A stretch of 64,000 nucleotides of DNA, taken from Bacteroidales bacterium (GTDB taxonomy: Bacteria; Bacteroidota; Bacteroidia; Bacteroidales; WCHB1-69). Location of the stretch: NCBI GenBank assembly GCA_017549765.1, contig JAFYNM010000029.1, positions 308,048-372,047 of the forward strand, in the 5' to 3' direction. A model generated the notes under the pieces. That model ran no database searches. It was not told the DNA's origin and saw only the letters and a list, made by a program, of their open reading frames with translations. Below, in pieces: positions 53,266 to 60,702 of this stretch; position 1 is the first letter of the stretch, and every line of letters begins with the position of its first letter. The position numbers were made by a program, and so were the translations under genes.

Positions 53266-53380
53266 TCATGGCCTCGAAGAGGCGTCACGCACGCAGTGCA
53301 ACTAACACCACACAAGCCGATAGGCGCAGTGTGGTGATGGCGATGCGCACGAAATATAAGCATCTCGGAGAGATGCGACC
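53266..53380. repeat. Structured palindromic element, copy C
   Basis: Same orientation as B. Contains CTCGAAGAGGC, a central perfect stem CACCACAC/GTGTGGTG with inner GCC-gata-GGC stem, and the terminal hairpin GCATCTCGGAGAGATGC. Confidence 0.85.
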
Positions 53381-53455
53381 AACACAATAACACAAACGTC
53401 TTTTCGTTACAATCATAGCATAAACAAAATTTTAACAATAACTAAAAACAAAATT

Positions 53456-53907
53456 ATGAGCTACACACAGACATCTTATCACATCGTCCTTCGCACACAC
53501 TGCAGCATCCCTGCCATAGTCGAGGACCACGAACGAGAACTTTACTCCTACATGCTCGGTTTCATCAACAACAAGGGAGGCCGACTCTACCGCATCGGCG
53601 GTATGCCCGACCATGTGCATCTTTTCGTATCCCTGCCCGCAACCTTGGCAATGTCCAAGTTCGTCCAGGAGCTCAAAGTCTCCACCAGCAAGTGGCTCAA
53701 GGAAAACCCTCATTTTCCACTTTTTGACGGATGGACGAAGGAGTATGCTGGCTTTTCATACAACCTGCGAGATAAAGACACGATAGTAGGAATATCGCCA
53801 AACAGAAAGAGCACCATTGCCATGTGACATTTGCCGAAGAGTACCGGCAATTTCTTGTCGAGAACGGCGTTGAGATCAAGGAGGAGTACTTTCTCAAGGA
53901 TGGATAG
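53456..53907 (+). pseudogene. Y1_Tnp (HUH) transposase, one-base frameshift at the catalytic Tyr codon
   Basis: The first 113 codons are intact: MSYTQTSYHIVLRTHC, then the HUH metal motif MPDHVHLFVSL, and GWTKEYAGFSYNLRDKDTIV. After GTA GGA (53786-53791) the frame is lost and stops early at 53827. Adding one T there restores TAT ATC GCC and the text GYIAKQKEHH...EEYRQFLVENGVEIKEEYFL to the stop at 53905-53907, total about 150 residues, the normal Y1 size. The deleted base lies in the Tyr codon of the Y-I-x-x-Q helix, where Y1 enzymes keep their nucleophile. The protein as read is therefore inactive. Confidence 0.85.
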
Positions 53908-54026
53908 TCGCATCTCTCCGAGATGCTTGTCTCGACCGCCCCGTCAGCCACCACACTACGCGCTATCGCGCTTGTATGGTGTTAATTGCGCCCGTTGGCG
54001 CATCTCATGCCTCCGGCATGGCGACC
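53907..54026. repeat. Structured palindromic element, copy D
   Basis: Same orientation as A; begins on the last base of the transposase stop. GCATCTCTCCGAGATGC hairpin, central CACCACAC...GTATGGTG stem with inner CGCG-ctat-CGCG stem, and CATGCC-tcc-GGCATG. Confidence 0.85.
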
Positions 54027-54243
54027 TGCTGAACTATTGTCTGTATATAACAACAATTAAAACCCAAACAACATTTGATCGGCAAATGCAATAAGGTTTT
54101 GTCTTTCATTTGTTTGTGTTATGTAATCCCTTCTGTTGTTAAATCCTATTTTATCTCAACCACTGTCGTTAGGTTACGAGCACCTCCGCAACGGCCTCGC
54201 CCTCATGTACCACTTTAAAACAACCATCCCAAATTATCACCAT

Positions 54244-55683
54244 TTACGCCAGCCGTTTCAGCAACTCTATCACTACCTGCCAAATGTCGTCAATGGTCTT
54301 CAACTCGACGCGCTCGCTGGTGGAATGGGGCTCGACGATGCGCGGACCGATGCTGGCGATCTGGATGCCGGAATAGTGCTGTACGAAGAAGCCGGCCTCC
54401 AACACGAAGTGCATCGCCACCATGCGGGGGCGCCAGCCCAATACATCCTGGAACGTGTCGCTGACTAATTGTAGGAAAGGCGACTGCTGGTCTTCCTGCC
54501 AGGCAGGGGCTGACATCACGACTTCAGATTCGGCACCGGCAGCTGCGAAGGCGTTAGCAATCATCTTGCTCAGCGTCGCCATGTCGCTGTCAATGAAACT
54601 GCGCGTGTGGGTCGAGACAAAGATGTGGTCTTCTTCGGTCACGATGCGCCCGACATTGTGGGATGTCTCCACCGTGCCGGGCATCGCTTCGCTCATCTTC
54701 ACCATACCCTGCGGCACCTGTTCCAGACTGTTTATGAGTGCCGTTAAAACCTCTTTGGAAATGACGGTGTCTTGTTTCTCACATTCCTCTATGCTACTGG
54801 TGATATTGGGATCGCTGTCTCCAAACTCCTTGTGCAGCCACTGATTGATGTTTTCTACCTGTTTCTTCACGAATTCGGCTGCATAGTCAGCAGCAACACC
54901 GATCACCATTTCACCTTTCGAGGCAATAGACGCATTGGCTTCGCCGATTTCAATGTTGGCCACATCAATGCCGTTTTCTTGACAGATGGCTTTCAGAATA
55001 GCCCGTGCAGGAATTTGAGCACTGCAACGCCCTTTGTTGATGTCCACGCCGGAATGACCGCCCAAACCGCCCGCGATGCGGATGCGGTACCAGACTCGTG
55101 TGTCTTTTGGTGCTGGTATTCTTATTATCGGGATGCGGTGGAACTGCAGGCAGGCACCGGCGGCACCAGTAGTGATGGTGTCATAGTCCTCTGAGTCGAG
55201 GTTGATGACCTTGCGACCTTTCAGGAAATCCTTGCCTAACTGCGAGGCTCCCGACATACCGTCTTCCTCATTGGTTGTAGTGATGACCTCCAACGCAGGA
55301 TGCACGATGCTGTCGTCCTCCAGCACAGCCAAAGCCATCGAAAGCCCGATGCCGTTGTCGGCGCCCAGCGAGGTATCCCGGGCCTTCATCCACCCATCCT
55401 CCTCGTAAGCTTCGATGGGGTCGTTCAGCGGGTCGCCCATCCCCACGCATACCATGTCCATGTGGTTGAGCAACGCGATGGGTTCGGCCGCTTCATGTCC
55501 GGGAGTGGCGGGCTTGCGGATCACCACACAGTTTTCTTTGTCGCGCTCATACTCCAGATGAAGCCGCTCGGCAAATTGACAAAGGTAGTCGGCAATCCGT
55601 TCTTCATGATGAGAGGGACGGGGTATTTGATTCAGTTCGTGAAAGATTTCAAAAACTCGTTTTGAATTAATATATCCTGTCAT
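54244..55683 (-). CDS. pepD: Aminoacyl-histidine dipeptidase (M20, PepD-like)
   Basis: 479 residues from ATG 55683. Cytosolic zinc dipeptidase that splits Xaa-His and other dipeptides. Motifs: LLNHMDMVCVG (metal His/Asp), DTSLGADNGIGLSMALA, the general-base segment ITTTNEEDGMSGASQL and GGHSGVDINKGR in the lid domain, ending with a C-terminal metal-ligand region. Length fits bacterial PepD. Its -7 box lies at 55732-55739. The gap 54027-54243 downstream shows no gene. Confidence 0.93.
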   Translation of the reverse strand: MTGYINSKRVFEIFHELNQIPRPSHHEERIADYLCQFAERLHLEYERDKENCVVIRKPATPGHEAAEPIALLNHMDMVCVGMGDPLNDPIEAYEEDGWMKARDTSLGADNGIGLSMALAVLEDDSIVHPALEVITTTNEEDGMSGASQLGKDFLKGRKVINLDSEDYDTITTGAAGACLQFHRIPIIRIPAPKDTRVWYRIRIAGGLGGHSGVDINKGRCSAQIPARAILKAICQENGIDVANIEIGEANASIASKGEMVIGVAADYAAEFVKKQVENINQWLHKEFGDSDPNITSSIEECEKQDTVISKEVLTALINSLEQVPQGMVKMSEAMPGTVETSHNVGRIVTEEDHIFVSTHTRSFIDSDMATLSKMIANAFAAAGAESEVVMSAPAWQEDQQSPFLQLVSDTFQDVLGWRPRMVAMHFVLEAGFFVQHYSGIQIASIGPRIVEPHSTSERVELKTIDDIWQVVIELLKRLA

Positions 55684-55731
55684 AATCACTTGATTTGTCG
55701 GTGTTTTATCTGTTCTGTATTATTCAATCGG

Positions 55732-55739
55732 CAAAATTA
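55732..55739 (-). promoter_or_regulatory. -7 promoter box for pepD
   Basis: CAAAATTA reads TAATTTTG on the minus strand, about 48 bp upstream of the ATG. Confidence 0.5.
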
Positions 55740-55802
55740 GCTTTATTTCTTTATAGGGGATGCTCCTCAAGGTTGTAAGCGTTCTATCGTCATGGTGACG
55801 TT

Positions 55803-56225
55803 TTACTTTTCGACTTTTTTCGGTGCCATCACTTCCGTCGAATCAGCATCTGTATAATCAGACAACTCGAAGCTTCCGACTTCTTCTTCGATACCCAGAC
55901 TTGGAACTCGCTCCACCATTCGGGTGGTGCCGCTTGTTTTGTCCACATAAAAGAACACCAACGCACCTGTATAGCTGCGGAATACCACTTGATACGCGGA
56001 GTCGGTCTCCTCCCCCATCTCCACATACATTATGGAAGGATTCTCTTTCGCTATGCTCCAGTCATACTCACGATGGCAATAGTTGTTTACTCCTTCGAAC
56101 GCCATTTCTGCCGTTATAGTAGTCTTTGAGACATCGGGAACATCCGTTTGGTTCGGCTTGTTATTGCGGCATGAGCATAATGACAAAGCCCAAACAGCCA
56201 ATGATATGAATATGATTTTTTTCAT
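55803..56225 (-). CDS. Small lipoprotein of unknown function
   Basis: 140 residues from ATG 56225 (MKKIIFISLAVWALSLCSC, lipobox). The mature part is acidic and beta-rich (ENPSIMYVEMGEETDSAYQV, ALVFFYVDKTSGTTRMVERV) with a charged C terminus. No family recognised. It starts 20 bp after the glutathione peroxidase stop and is probably co-transcribed with it. Confidence 0.7.
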   Translation of the reverse strand: MKKIIFISLAVWALSLCSCRNNKPNQTDVPDVSKTTITAEMAFEGVNNYCHREYDWSIAKENPSIMYVEMGEETDSAYQVVFRSYTGALVFFYVDKTSGTTRMVERVPSLGIEEEVGSFELSDYTDADSTEVMAPKKVEK

Positions 56226-56245
56226 TTGCTCAGATTCTCGTACCA

Positions 56246-56878
56246 TTACTCATTCAACATCTGCTGAATATCTGCCTCCAAATCCTCCGGCGACACCATC
56301 GGCTCGAAGCGCAGGATGGTTTTGCCGTCTTTGGAAACTAAAAACTTGCCGAAGTTCCATTTGATGGCGTCTCCCTTCTCAAAACCCGTACCGGTTTTCT
56401 GGTGAATCATGTCAAGCTGGGAAGCAAATGCCTCGTATCCTTCCGGATAGCCCTTAAACGGGGCTTTGGACTTGAGAAATGTGTAAAGAGGACTTTCTTC
56501 CTTACCATTTACATCGATTTTGTCGAACAACGGGAAAGTAACATTATAGTTAATGGAACAAAAACTCAGTATTTCCTCGTTGGTACCAGGTTCTTGTTCA
56601 AGGAACTGATTGCACGGAAATCCTAGGATCACCAGTCCTTTGTCTTTGTATTTCTGATAGAGGGCTTCGAGTCCTTCGTATTGCGGAGTAAGCCCGCACT
56701 TGCTCGCCACATTGACAATCAGCAGCACCTTGCCCTCGTACGTTTTCAGTGAAACATCGTTGCCTTTGATATCCTTGACAGGGATGTCGTAGATGCTTTT
56801 ATACTTTTTGTTTTGTCCGAAGCAGTTTACCGCCGCCAGCAGGACGACGGCTGCGATAATGATGGTTCTAACTTTCAT
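56246..56878 (-). CDS. Exported glutathione peroxidase family thiol peroxidase
   Basis: 210 residues from ATG 56878, beginning with a signal peptide (MKVRTIIIAAVVLLAAVNCFG). Reduces peroxides, usually with thioredoxin in bacteria. Motifs: IVNVASKCGLTPQYEGLEAL with the peroxidatic Cys, ILGFPCNQFLEQEPG with the Gln, and IKWNFGKFLVSKDG with the Trp-Asn pair. The -7 box TACCTTTG at 56905-56912 rules out the longer start at 56989. Periplasmic location is inferred from the signal peptide. Confidence 0.93.
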   Translation of the reverse strand: MKVRTIIIAAVVLLAAVNCFGQNKKYKSIYDIPVKDIKGNDVSLKTYEGKVLLIVNVASKCGLTPQYEGLEALYQKYKDKGLVILGFPCNQFLEQEPGTNEEILSFCSINYNVTFPLFDKIDVNGKEESPLYTFLKSKAPFKGYPEGYEAFASQLDMIHQKTGTGFEKGDAIKWNFGKFLVSKDGKTILRFEPMVSPEDLEADIQQMLNE

Positions 56879-56904
56879 ATAGATTGTTTTAATTATTACG
56901 GTGG

Positions 56905-56912
56905 CAAAGGTA
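56905..56912 (-). promoter_or_regulatory. -7 promoter box for peroxidase gene
   Basis: CAAAGGTA reads TACCTTTG on the minus strand, 26 bp before the ATG. Confidence 0.6.
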
Positions 56913-56999
56913 CAAAAAATCCCGCAACTCCAAGCCTTCGCCCAAGTTGCGGAAACTTGGGGCATTGCAATCTTTGGGCAACGTATCAAAACATTTTTG

Positions 57000-57007
57000 T
57001 AAATTTG
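57000..57007 (+). promoter_or_regulatory. -7 promoter box for serine hydrolase gene
   Basis: TAAATTTG, about 92 bp upstream of ATG 57100. Confidence 0.45.
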
Positions 57008-57099
57008 CAGCGTCGTTATCTTCCGGTTCTGTTCAATGGACTTCGGCGGATTCGGATGGAACGGCGCGAAAATGTTAAAAAGGAGTCCCCTTTGTTTAT

Positions 57100-58422
57100 A
57101 TGAAACAGTATCGTAAATTATTAGTGCTTATGCTCTTACTAACAGTAAGCGGCAGCGTATTTGCACAAAATCTTTTCGACAAGGCAAAGTTGGACAATTA
57201 CTTTGGCAAACTTGAGGAAAACAACAAGTTTATGGGAAGTGTTGCCGTCGCGAAGAACGGGGAGATTATCTACACAAAATCAATCGGCTTTGCTGATGTT
57301 GAAAACAATGTGAAAGCAGCAGAAAAATCCAAATATAGAATTGGTTCCGTCTCGAAATCGTTTACAGCAGTTCTGGTTTTAAAGGCAGTTGAAGAAAAGA
57401 AAATAGACCTTGATCAAACGATTGAAAAATGGTTTCCGGCTATCGCGAATTCACAGAAAATAACCATCAGGCATTTGCTAAGCCATAGAAGCGGAATACA
57501 CGATTTTACACACGACAATGACTATCTGGCTTGGTGTACGCAGCCTAAGACAGAAAACGAAATGCTGGCGATTATCGAAAAAGGCGGCAGCGATTTTGAA
57601 CCCGACAGCAAGGCCGACTACAGCAATTCGAACTATGTGCTGTTGACATACATACTTGAAAAGATTTTCTCGAAACCATATTCCGACCTGTTGCAGGAAT
57701 ACATTGCCAAGCCAATTGGCCTGACCGACACATACGTTTTTGGCAAAACCAATCCTAACAACAACGAATGCCGATCCTATCGCTTCTTGGGTTCTTGGAA
57801 GGTAGAAAACGAAACGGACTGGACTGTTCCGATGGGGGCAGGTGCCATAGTGTCAACGCCGACCGATTTGACAAAATTCGCAGACGCTTTGTTTGGTGGA
57901 AGGCTTCTGACTAATGAAAGTCTCGAAATCATGAAAACCATTAAGGACGACTACGGTCTCGGGCTGTTCGAAATTCCTTTTGGCGGAAATATTGGTTTAG
58001 GACACACGGGGGCCATAGATGGTTTTATTTCTGTTTATTCGCATTTTGCCGACGGAAATATTACGTATGCCTTGATCTCTAACGGGCAAAATTTTAAAAT
58101 CGGGAATATTAATAAGGCGGTTTTAAGCGCTGTTTTCGGCAAACCTTACGAGTTGCCAGAATTTTACAATGTGGCTTCTGAGGATTTGGACATATATTTG
58201 GGCGTGTATGTTTCCAAGAAAATAGGGTTGGATTTTATTGTCACAAAAGAAGGAAACACATTGATTGGGCAGATTGGAGATGATGCAATCCCACTTGAGG
58301 CAGTTGACAAGGACAAATTTAATTGCGACCAGATAGGTGCAACATTTGAATTTAATCCGAAAAAGAATACAATGACTTTATTTCAATACGGGGCGAAATT
58401 AGTTTTACGAAAGAAAAATTAG
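57100..58422 (+). CDS. Exported serine hydrolase, class C beta-lactamase / DD-peptidase fold
   Basis: 440 residues. Signal peptide MKQYRKLLVLMLLLTVSGSVFAQ, then the catalytic domain: YRIGSVSKSFTAVLVLKAV with the SxxK site (SVSK, Ser nucleophile), the YSNSNYVLL YxN motif, and GLGHTGAIDGF as the third (HTG) motif. The ~90-residue C-terminal beta domain resembles that of penicillin-binding-protein-like esterases. More AT-rich than the core genes around it, which suggests transfer. Substrate could be peptidoglycan fragments, a lactam or an ester; the sequence does not decide. Confidence 0.9.
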   Translation: MKQYRKLLVLMLLLTVSGSVFAQNLFDKAKLDNYFGKLEENNKFMGSVAVAKNGEIIYTKSIGFADVENNVKAAEKSKYRIGSVSKSFTAVLVLKAVEEKKIDLDQTIEKWFPAIANSQKITIRHLLSHRSGIHDFTHDNDYLAWCTQPKTENEMLAIIEKGGSDFEPDSKADYSNSNYVLLTYILEKIFSKPYSDLLQEYIAKPIGLTDTYVFGKTNPNNNECRSYRFLGSWKVENETDWTVPMGAGAIVSTPTDLTKFADALFGGRLLTNESLEIMKTIKDDYGLGLFEIPFGGNIGLGHTGAIDGFISVYSHFADGNITYALISNGQNFKIGNINKAVLSAVFGKPYELPEFYNVASEDLDIYLGVYVSKKIGLDFIVTKEGNTLIGQIGDDAIPLEAVDKDKFNCDQIGATFEFNPKKNTMTLFQYGAKLVLRKKN

Positions 58423-58453
58423 TTTCCCAGTGAGTTGGACCTGTTGTTATTGC

Positions 58454-58478
58454 GGTTGGTCGGTGAGCCTGTCGAACC
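58454..58478. repeat. Short imperfect palindrome of a widespread genomic repeat type
   Basis: GGTTGGTCGGTGAGCCTGTC followed by GAACC: ends GGTT/AACC pair. It resembles the GGTTCGACAGGCTCACC type of repeat found in many bacterial genomes. It lies 32 bp after the serine hydrolase stop and may act in transcript ending. Confidence 0.5.
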
Positions 58479-58547
58479 TTGACCTGCAAAAGAAATCCGC
58501 AACCCGAGCCTTCTCCTGAATTGCGAAAACATGTTTGATGCGCCGAT

Positions 58548-59450
58548 TCAAATAAACATCCGTGTCTGTTTGCGATACTCCGCATAGCCGGGCTTGTTCT
58601 GCAGCTGGCGTTTCTCCATGAGCGGGATGCTGACACAGACAAAAAGTGCTGTCATGGCGATAGGGCCGCAGATAAGCCAATCAACGCCTCCCAACACCCA
58701 GTACATCAGCCAAATGCCCCACCAGAATATAATCTCGCCAAAGTAATTGGGATGACGACCATGTTTCCATAGTCCCACATTGCAGTATTGACCCGGGTTG
58801 ACCGCGCGAAAATCATGGATCTGTTTGTCAGCGATAAGCTGAATGGTGGCCGCCGCAATGCACACAAGGAACCCAAAGCAAAGGTGGATGGTGGTGGTAA
58901 GCAAGGTGTAGATTCCTTCGCGACATAAATTAAAGACCCCTTGGAAAGTGAACCCCCATTCAAACATTTTCAGTCCGGGCAGCATGGCCGCAAACACCAA
59001 GAGCGTGGGCACCATGTTCAGTCCGAACAGGTTGATGAGGTGGAACAGCAGTGGGTGTTTGCTGCGGTATTGGGTATAGCGCCAGTCTTCGTGCCCTATT
59101 CCTTTGAAGGTAAGGAACCAGTTGCGTGTCAACCGCCAGCCCCAGTACCACGAAGCAAGCAGCAGCAGGACAACCGGCACCGACCAGGTGTGCGTATAGA
59201 AGGCCCAGAGGAGAAAAGCCACGGGCGGAAACACGCTCCAATAGGGATCATATACGGAAACATTTTCTAATAGCAGTCCGAAGAACCAGACGATAACCGT
59301 TGCCAACACGTCCGCCCAGAAAAGCGCCCAAAGGGGCTTCACAGCCATGGCGGTTAATTTGCTGAAAAACAGTACGCCTGCCACACCGGCAAGCACATAA
59401 ATGGCGGCTATCAACGCCACGCTAAGACTTTTGGAATAATTCTTTTTCAC
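58548..59450 (-). CDS. DUF1295 / isoprenylcysteine methyltransferase-like membrane protein
   Basis: 300 residues with about seven membrane segments. The C-terminal half carries the family signature: NPGQYCNVGLWKHGRHPNYFGEIIFWWGIWL and IPLMEKRQLQNKPGYAEYRK, typical of DUF1295 and 3-oxo-5-alpha-steroid dehydrogenase-like proteins. The substrate is unknown. Its last ~35 codons have a copy at 46.6 kb. It lies 18 bp after the 165-residue membrane protein gene, so the two form an operon. Confidence 0.85.
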   Translation of the reverse strand: MKKNYSKSLSVALIAAIYVLAGVAGVLFFSKLTAMAVKPLWALFWADVLATVIVWFFGLLLENVSVYDPYWSVFPPVAFLLWAFYTHTWSVPVVLLLLASWYWGWRLTRNWFLTFKGIGHEDWRYTQYRSKHPLLFHLINLFGLNMVPTLLVFAAMLPGLKMFEWGFTFQGVFNLCREGIYTLLTTTIHLCFGFLVCIAAATIQLIADKQIHDFRAVNPGQYCNVGLWKHGRHPNYFGEIIFWWGIWLMYWVLGGVDWLICGPIAMTALFVCVSIPLMEKRQLQNKPGYAEYRKQTRMFI

Positions 59451-59468
59451 TATTGTTCATTTTTACAG

Positions 59469-59966
59469 TTAACACAGCAACCACGCATAAATCCCTGCGC
59501 CGATAAGGCAGGGAATCAGCCCAATCAACATTCCCCAGCAGGATTGGATGAAATGGTATTTCTTTTGATGATAGGCCTCATCCATGTGCTCCGTGCCGGG
59601 CAGACGAACCTTTTTCATATTGGCAAACAGCACCCAGTCGAGGAAGAAGCAGTCGTACCAGTCAATGAAGAGCCATATACCATAGCCCACACCCAACGCA
59701 GACCAGAAATCGTAGGCTCTGGCCAGCTTGACCACCACGAGCAACAGTGCGAGGGCAATGATGAGGGCCATGCCTTTTTTCAATAACACTGTCGGAGAGA
59801 AGAATTTGGAGGGAATGCGTTCGTGCGTCTTGAAATACTCTTCCTGAATGTCTTCCGGATAGTCCGCAATCCACCATACAGGGTTTTTGACCAACGGAAT
59901 CAGGATCATCGCCGTGAAAGCCGCTATTAGAACCAATGTTTCGATAATGATGATGGTCCAGTTCAT
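59469..59966 (-). CDS. Small membrane protein, paired with DUF1295 gene
   Basis: 165 residues with four hydrophobic segments: an N-terminal one (WTIIIIETLVLIAAFTAMIL), two in the middle (ALIIALALLLVVVKLARAY, FWSALGVGYGIWLFIDW) and one at the C terminus. The loop WIADYPEDIQEEYFKTHERI is charged and conserved in the 46.8 kb copy. The motif FIDWYDCFFLDW suggests a metal or redox site but this is guesswork. Family not recognised. Promoter box at 60114-60121. Confidence 0.75.
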   Translation of the reverse strand: MNWTIIIIETLVLIAAFTAMILIPLVKNPVWWIADYPEDIQEEYFKTHERIPSKFFSPTVLLKKGMALIIALALLLVVVKLARAYDFWSALGVGYGIWLFIDWYDCFFLDWVLFANMKKVRLPGTEHMDEAYHQKKYHFIQSCWGMLIGLIPCLIGAGIYAWLLC

Positions 59967-60113
59967 AGTTTTGTGTGATTATTTTCCTTCTCGTTCATAA
60001 AACGTGACATGCACTGTGTCGCTTCAGACTTTTTTGATGCGTCTTCAGGAATATTCAGCAGTTCTTGTTTTGTGGTGGGATTGGGCATGGGGCGATTCGA
60101 TTATTTGGGGTGA

Positions 60114-60121
60114 CAAAAATA
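60114..60121 (-). promoter_or_regulatory. -7 promoter box for membrane-protein pair
   Basis: CAAAAATA reads TATTTTTG on the minus strand, about 148 bp upstream of the ATG at 59966; the long leader 59967-60113 shows no gene. Confidence 0.5.
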
Positions 60122-60150
60122 CAAAAAAAATCGCGGCCCGAAGACCGCGA
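60122..60150 (-). terminator. Rho-independent terminator after flavodoxin gene
   Basis: TCGCGG (60131-60136) pairs with CCGCGA (60145-60150); on the minus strand the stem is followed by eight T. Confidence 0.85.
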
Positions 60151-60158
60151 CTTCAGGG

Positions 60159-60701
60159 TCAATCATTCATCAACCGGTTCTCGCCCCACTTGTACTGTGG
60201 GTAGGCCTTCTTGAGGTCGTTGGCGGAGCCCTCTACCCCACTTCCGCCGCTGGTGGCGAAGACGTTGAGCACCTTGCCGCTCAGGTCGTGCGCTTCAATG
60301 AAGGTATTGACGATGGTCGGGGCGGTGTACCACCATACGGGGAAGCCGATCCACACGGTGTCATAGTCGGCGATGTTCTCGCACTTGCCTTGAATGGCGG
60401 GACGCGAGCTCTTGTCCTTCATCTCGATGGTCGAGCGCGAGGTCTTGTCGCGCCAGTCGAGGTCGGCAGCGGTATAGGGCTGCTCAGGGGTGATTTCATA
60501 GAGGTCGGCGTTGAACTCTTTAGCCAACCTCTGCGCGGCGGCCTTGGTGGTTCCCGTGGCCGAGAAGTAAACTACTAATGTCTTATTCATGTTGTTGGAT
60601 TGTTGATTTGTTGAATTGTTGATTTGTTGGGGCTTTTGTGCGCAAGCGGACATGCCAAACAGCATAATGGCGGCGCAGAGGATTGTTGTAAAGTGTTTCA
60701 T
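60159..60701 (-). CDS. Flavodoxin-like lipoprotein
   Basis: 180 residues from ATG 60701. Lipoprotein signal MKHFTTILCAAIMLFGMSAC, a low-complexity linker (QKPQQINNSTNQQSNN) written by an 8-bp repeat array, then a flavodoxin domain that would begin by itself at MNKTLVVYFSATGTTKAAAQ (FMN phosphate loop SATGTT). WIGFPVWWYTAPTIVNTFIE and VFATSGGSGVEGS complete the FMN site. The exported position is unusual for a flavodoxin. Starts 1 bp after the DUF362 stop, so the two are co-translated and may act together in extracytoplasmic electron transfer (inference). Confidence 0.9.
   Translation of the reverse strand: MKHFTTILCAAIMLFGMSACAQKPQQINNSTNQQSNNMNKTLVVYFSATGTTKAAAQRLAKEFNADLYEITPEQPYTAADLDWRDKTSRSTIEMKDKSSRPAIQGKCENIADYDTVWIGFPVWWYTAPTIVNTFIEAHDLSGKVLNVFATSGGSGVEGSANDLKKAYPQYKWGENRLMND
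60594..60633. repeat. Octamer repeat array inside flavodoxin gene
   Basis: Units gttggatt, gttgattt, gttgaatt, gttgattt, gttggggc in 8-bp register, exactly between the lipobox and the flavodoxin domain. The encoded peptide matches that of the array at 51461-51508. Confidence 0.85.
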
Positions 60702-60702
60702 A

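Larger units (their letters stand above)
53266..54026. mobile_element. Y1-transposase unit flanked by inverted palindromic elements (REPtron-like)
   Basis: Copy C (53266-53380) and copy D (53907-54026) stand in opposite orientation on either side of the Y1 transposase gene. This is the layout of REP-associated tyrosine transposases (RAYTs), which act on the palindromic elements that flank them. Copies A and B, 4-6 kb away, would be elements dispersed by it. Confidence 0.7.
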
